Of a stretch of 64,000 nt of DNA, positions 63,511 to 64,000 are shown one piece after another (positions within the stretch are counted from its first letter, which is position 1; each line of letters starts with the position of its first letter). Location: the NCBI GenBank assembly GCA_027490725.1, contig JAIXXN010000040.1, positions 1 to 64,000 of the forward strand, given 5' to 3'. Below the pieces are notes generated by a model that saw only the letters and a list, made by a program, of their open reading frames with translations, was not told the origin of the DNA and did not search any database. The translations under genes and the position numbers were made by a program. Source of the DNA: Oxalobacteraceae bacterium. GTDB lineage: Bacteria > Pseudomonadota > Gammaproteobacteria > Burkholderiales > Burkholderiaceae_D.

Positions 63511-64000
63511 TTATTCGCGCAGCCGGCCGGACTGCTGCAGCTCGACATGGCCGAAATCCATCATGGTCCAGCGCCCGCCCCAGCGCAGTCCGGCCGCTTC
63601 CGCCACCTCGCCATACAGGCGATAGCCGCGCATGGCCCACGGATCTTTTTCCGAGATGAGCAACTTGCCGTCGCGTAGAAACCCGCAGTCGGCGGCCAGA
63701 CCGAACTGATGATAGCTCTGGAACGCGCGGGCGCTGGTGACTCCGGATCCTGCCAGCGCCAGCAGATTCTGGCGTTCCGGACTACGGTAACCTTCCAGTA
63801 TCGCCATCTGGTAGCCATGCTGCTCGCGCATGACGCGGAACACCTGCAGCAGGCGGCGTGAAAAGCCCGGATCGAGCAATTGCCAGTTGCGGTTGGCGCT
63901 ATCGAGCAGCGGCCGGATCTGCACCACATCTGCCGTAGTAAACGCCAGCGGTGGCGGCGCTACGGGAAGCGCCAGCTGTTCACCCTGCAGCAAGGCCAGT
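63511..64000 (-). CDS. M15-family peptidase in the T6SS locus (5' part off window)
   Basis: Zinc D,D/L,D-peptidase-like protein; at least 160 residues are visible and the frame is open to the window edge, so the true start lies outside. The zinc site appears as SYHQFGLAAD (His and Asp) and DFGHVEL (second His), with SARAFQSYHQ and EGYRSPERQ typical of M15/VanY-CwlK peptidases. Next to tssM it resembles TagX of Acinetobacter, a T6SS-linked L,D-endopeptidase thought to open the wall for the apparatus. A phage-type endolysin origin is possible. Confidence 0.82.
   Translation of the reverse strand, partial: LALLQGEQLALPVAPPPLAFTTADVVQIRPLLDSANRNWQLLDPGFSRRLLQVFRVMREQHGYQMAILEGYRSPERQNLLALAGSGVTSARAFQSYHQFGLAADCGFLRDGKLLISEKDPWAMRGYRLYGEVAEAAGLRWGGRWTMMDFGHVELQQSGRLRE

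Overview
The window reads as chromosome of a betaproteobacterium of the order Burkholderiales, most probably an Oxalobacteraceae-like lineage; the genus cannot be fixed from sequence alone. The evidence is the gene order rpsO-pnp, the ilvB-ilvH-ilvC block near pssA-leuA, an ECF sigma factor followed by DUF3619/DUF3106/RDD genes, an iscR-to-iscX cluster, PEP-CTERM proteins and high GC codon use. I saw no tRNA, rRNA, CRISPR array, prophage or intact insertion sequence. About 50 genes are called; pnp is cut at the left edge and an M15 peptidase gene at the right edge.

Layout. 1-2.6 kb: pnp and rpsO. 2.6-8.2 kb: a secreted GH13 amylase, cheW plus a chemoreceptor, and an outer-membrane-type protein. 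8.2-16.2 kb: branched-chain amino acid genes (leuA, ilvC, ilvH, ilvB) and pssA, with a SIMPL-domain protein and an unusual Lgt-like protein between them. 16.6-19.0 kb: sigma factor, DUF3619, DUF3106, RDD. 19.0-27.5 kb: the complete ISC iron-sulfur assembly operon, with a methyltransferase, a threonine aldolase and a pseudouridine-synthase-like gene attached downstream and an IscR-type site upstream. 27.5-34.8 kb: a divergent uracil-DNA-glycosylase-fold protein, a PEP-CTERM protein, a MacAB-like export operon and a diguanylate cyclase. 34.8-40.1 kb: an aromatic-catabolism operon with a divergent LysR regulator, and ChaC. 40.1-48.4 kb: a second PEP-CTERM protein, an apparently SOS-controlled radical SAM protein, and an operon of DUF2760 with two atypical Hsp70 proteins. 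48.4-64 kb: a second chemoreceptor and part of a type VI secretion (T6SS) locus (tssA, tssH, hcp, tssC, tssB, a lipoprotein, tssL, an OmpA-like protein, tagF, tssM, M15 peptidase). tssE, F, G, I, J and K are not here and presumably lie to the right.

Strongest leads. (1) The PA0069-type radical SAM gene has a perfect CTGT-N8-ACAG LexA box over its promoter and ends in QLDLF, a beta-clamp-binding motif, which together suggest DNA damage work at the replication clamp. (2) The translationally coupled DUF2760-Hsp70-Hsp70-like operon looks like a dedicated, uncharacterised chaperone machine. (3) Several enzyme-family members lack the usual catalytic residues (UDG, pseudouridine synthase, Lgt signature). 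(4) The tssL gene is preceded by a 15-codon reading frame with a strong ribosome site and an ATGA overlap, in an intergenic region rich in TTGCGC repeats. (5) Short tandem repeats of 6-9 bp recur next to start codons.
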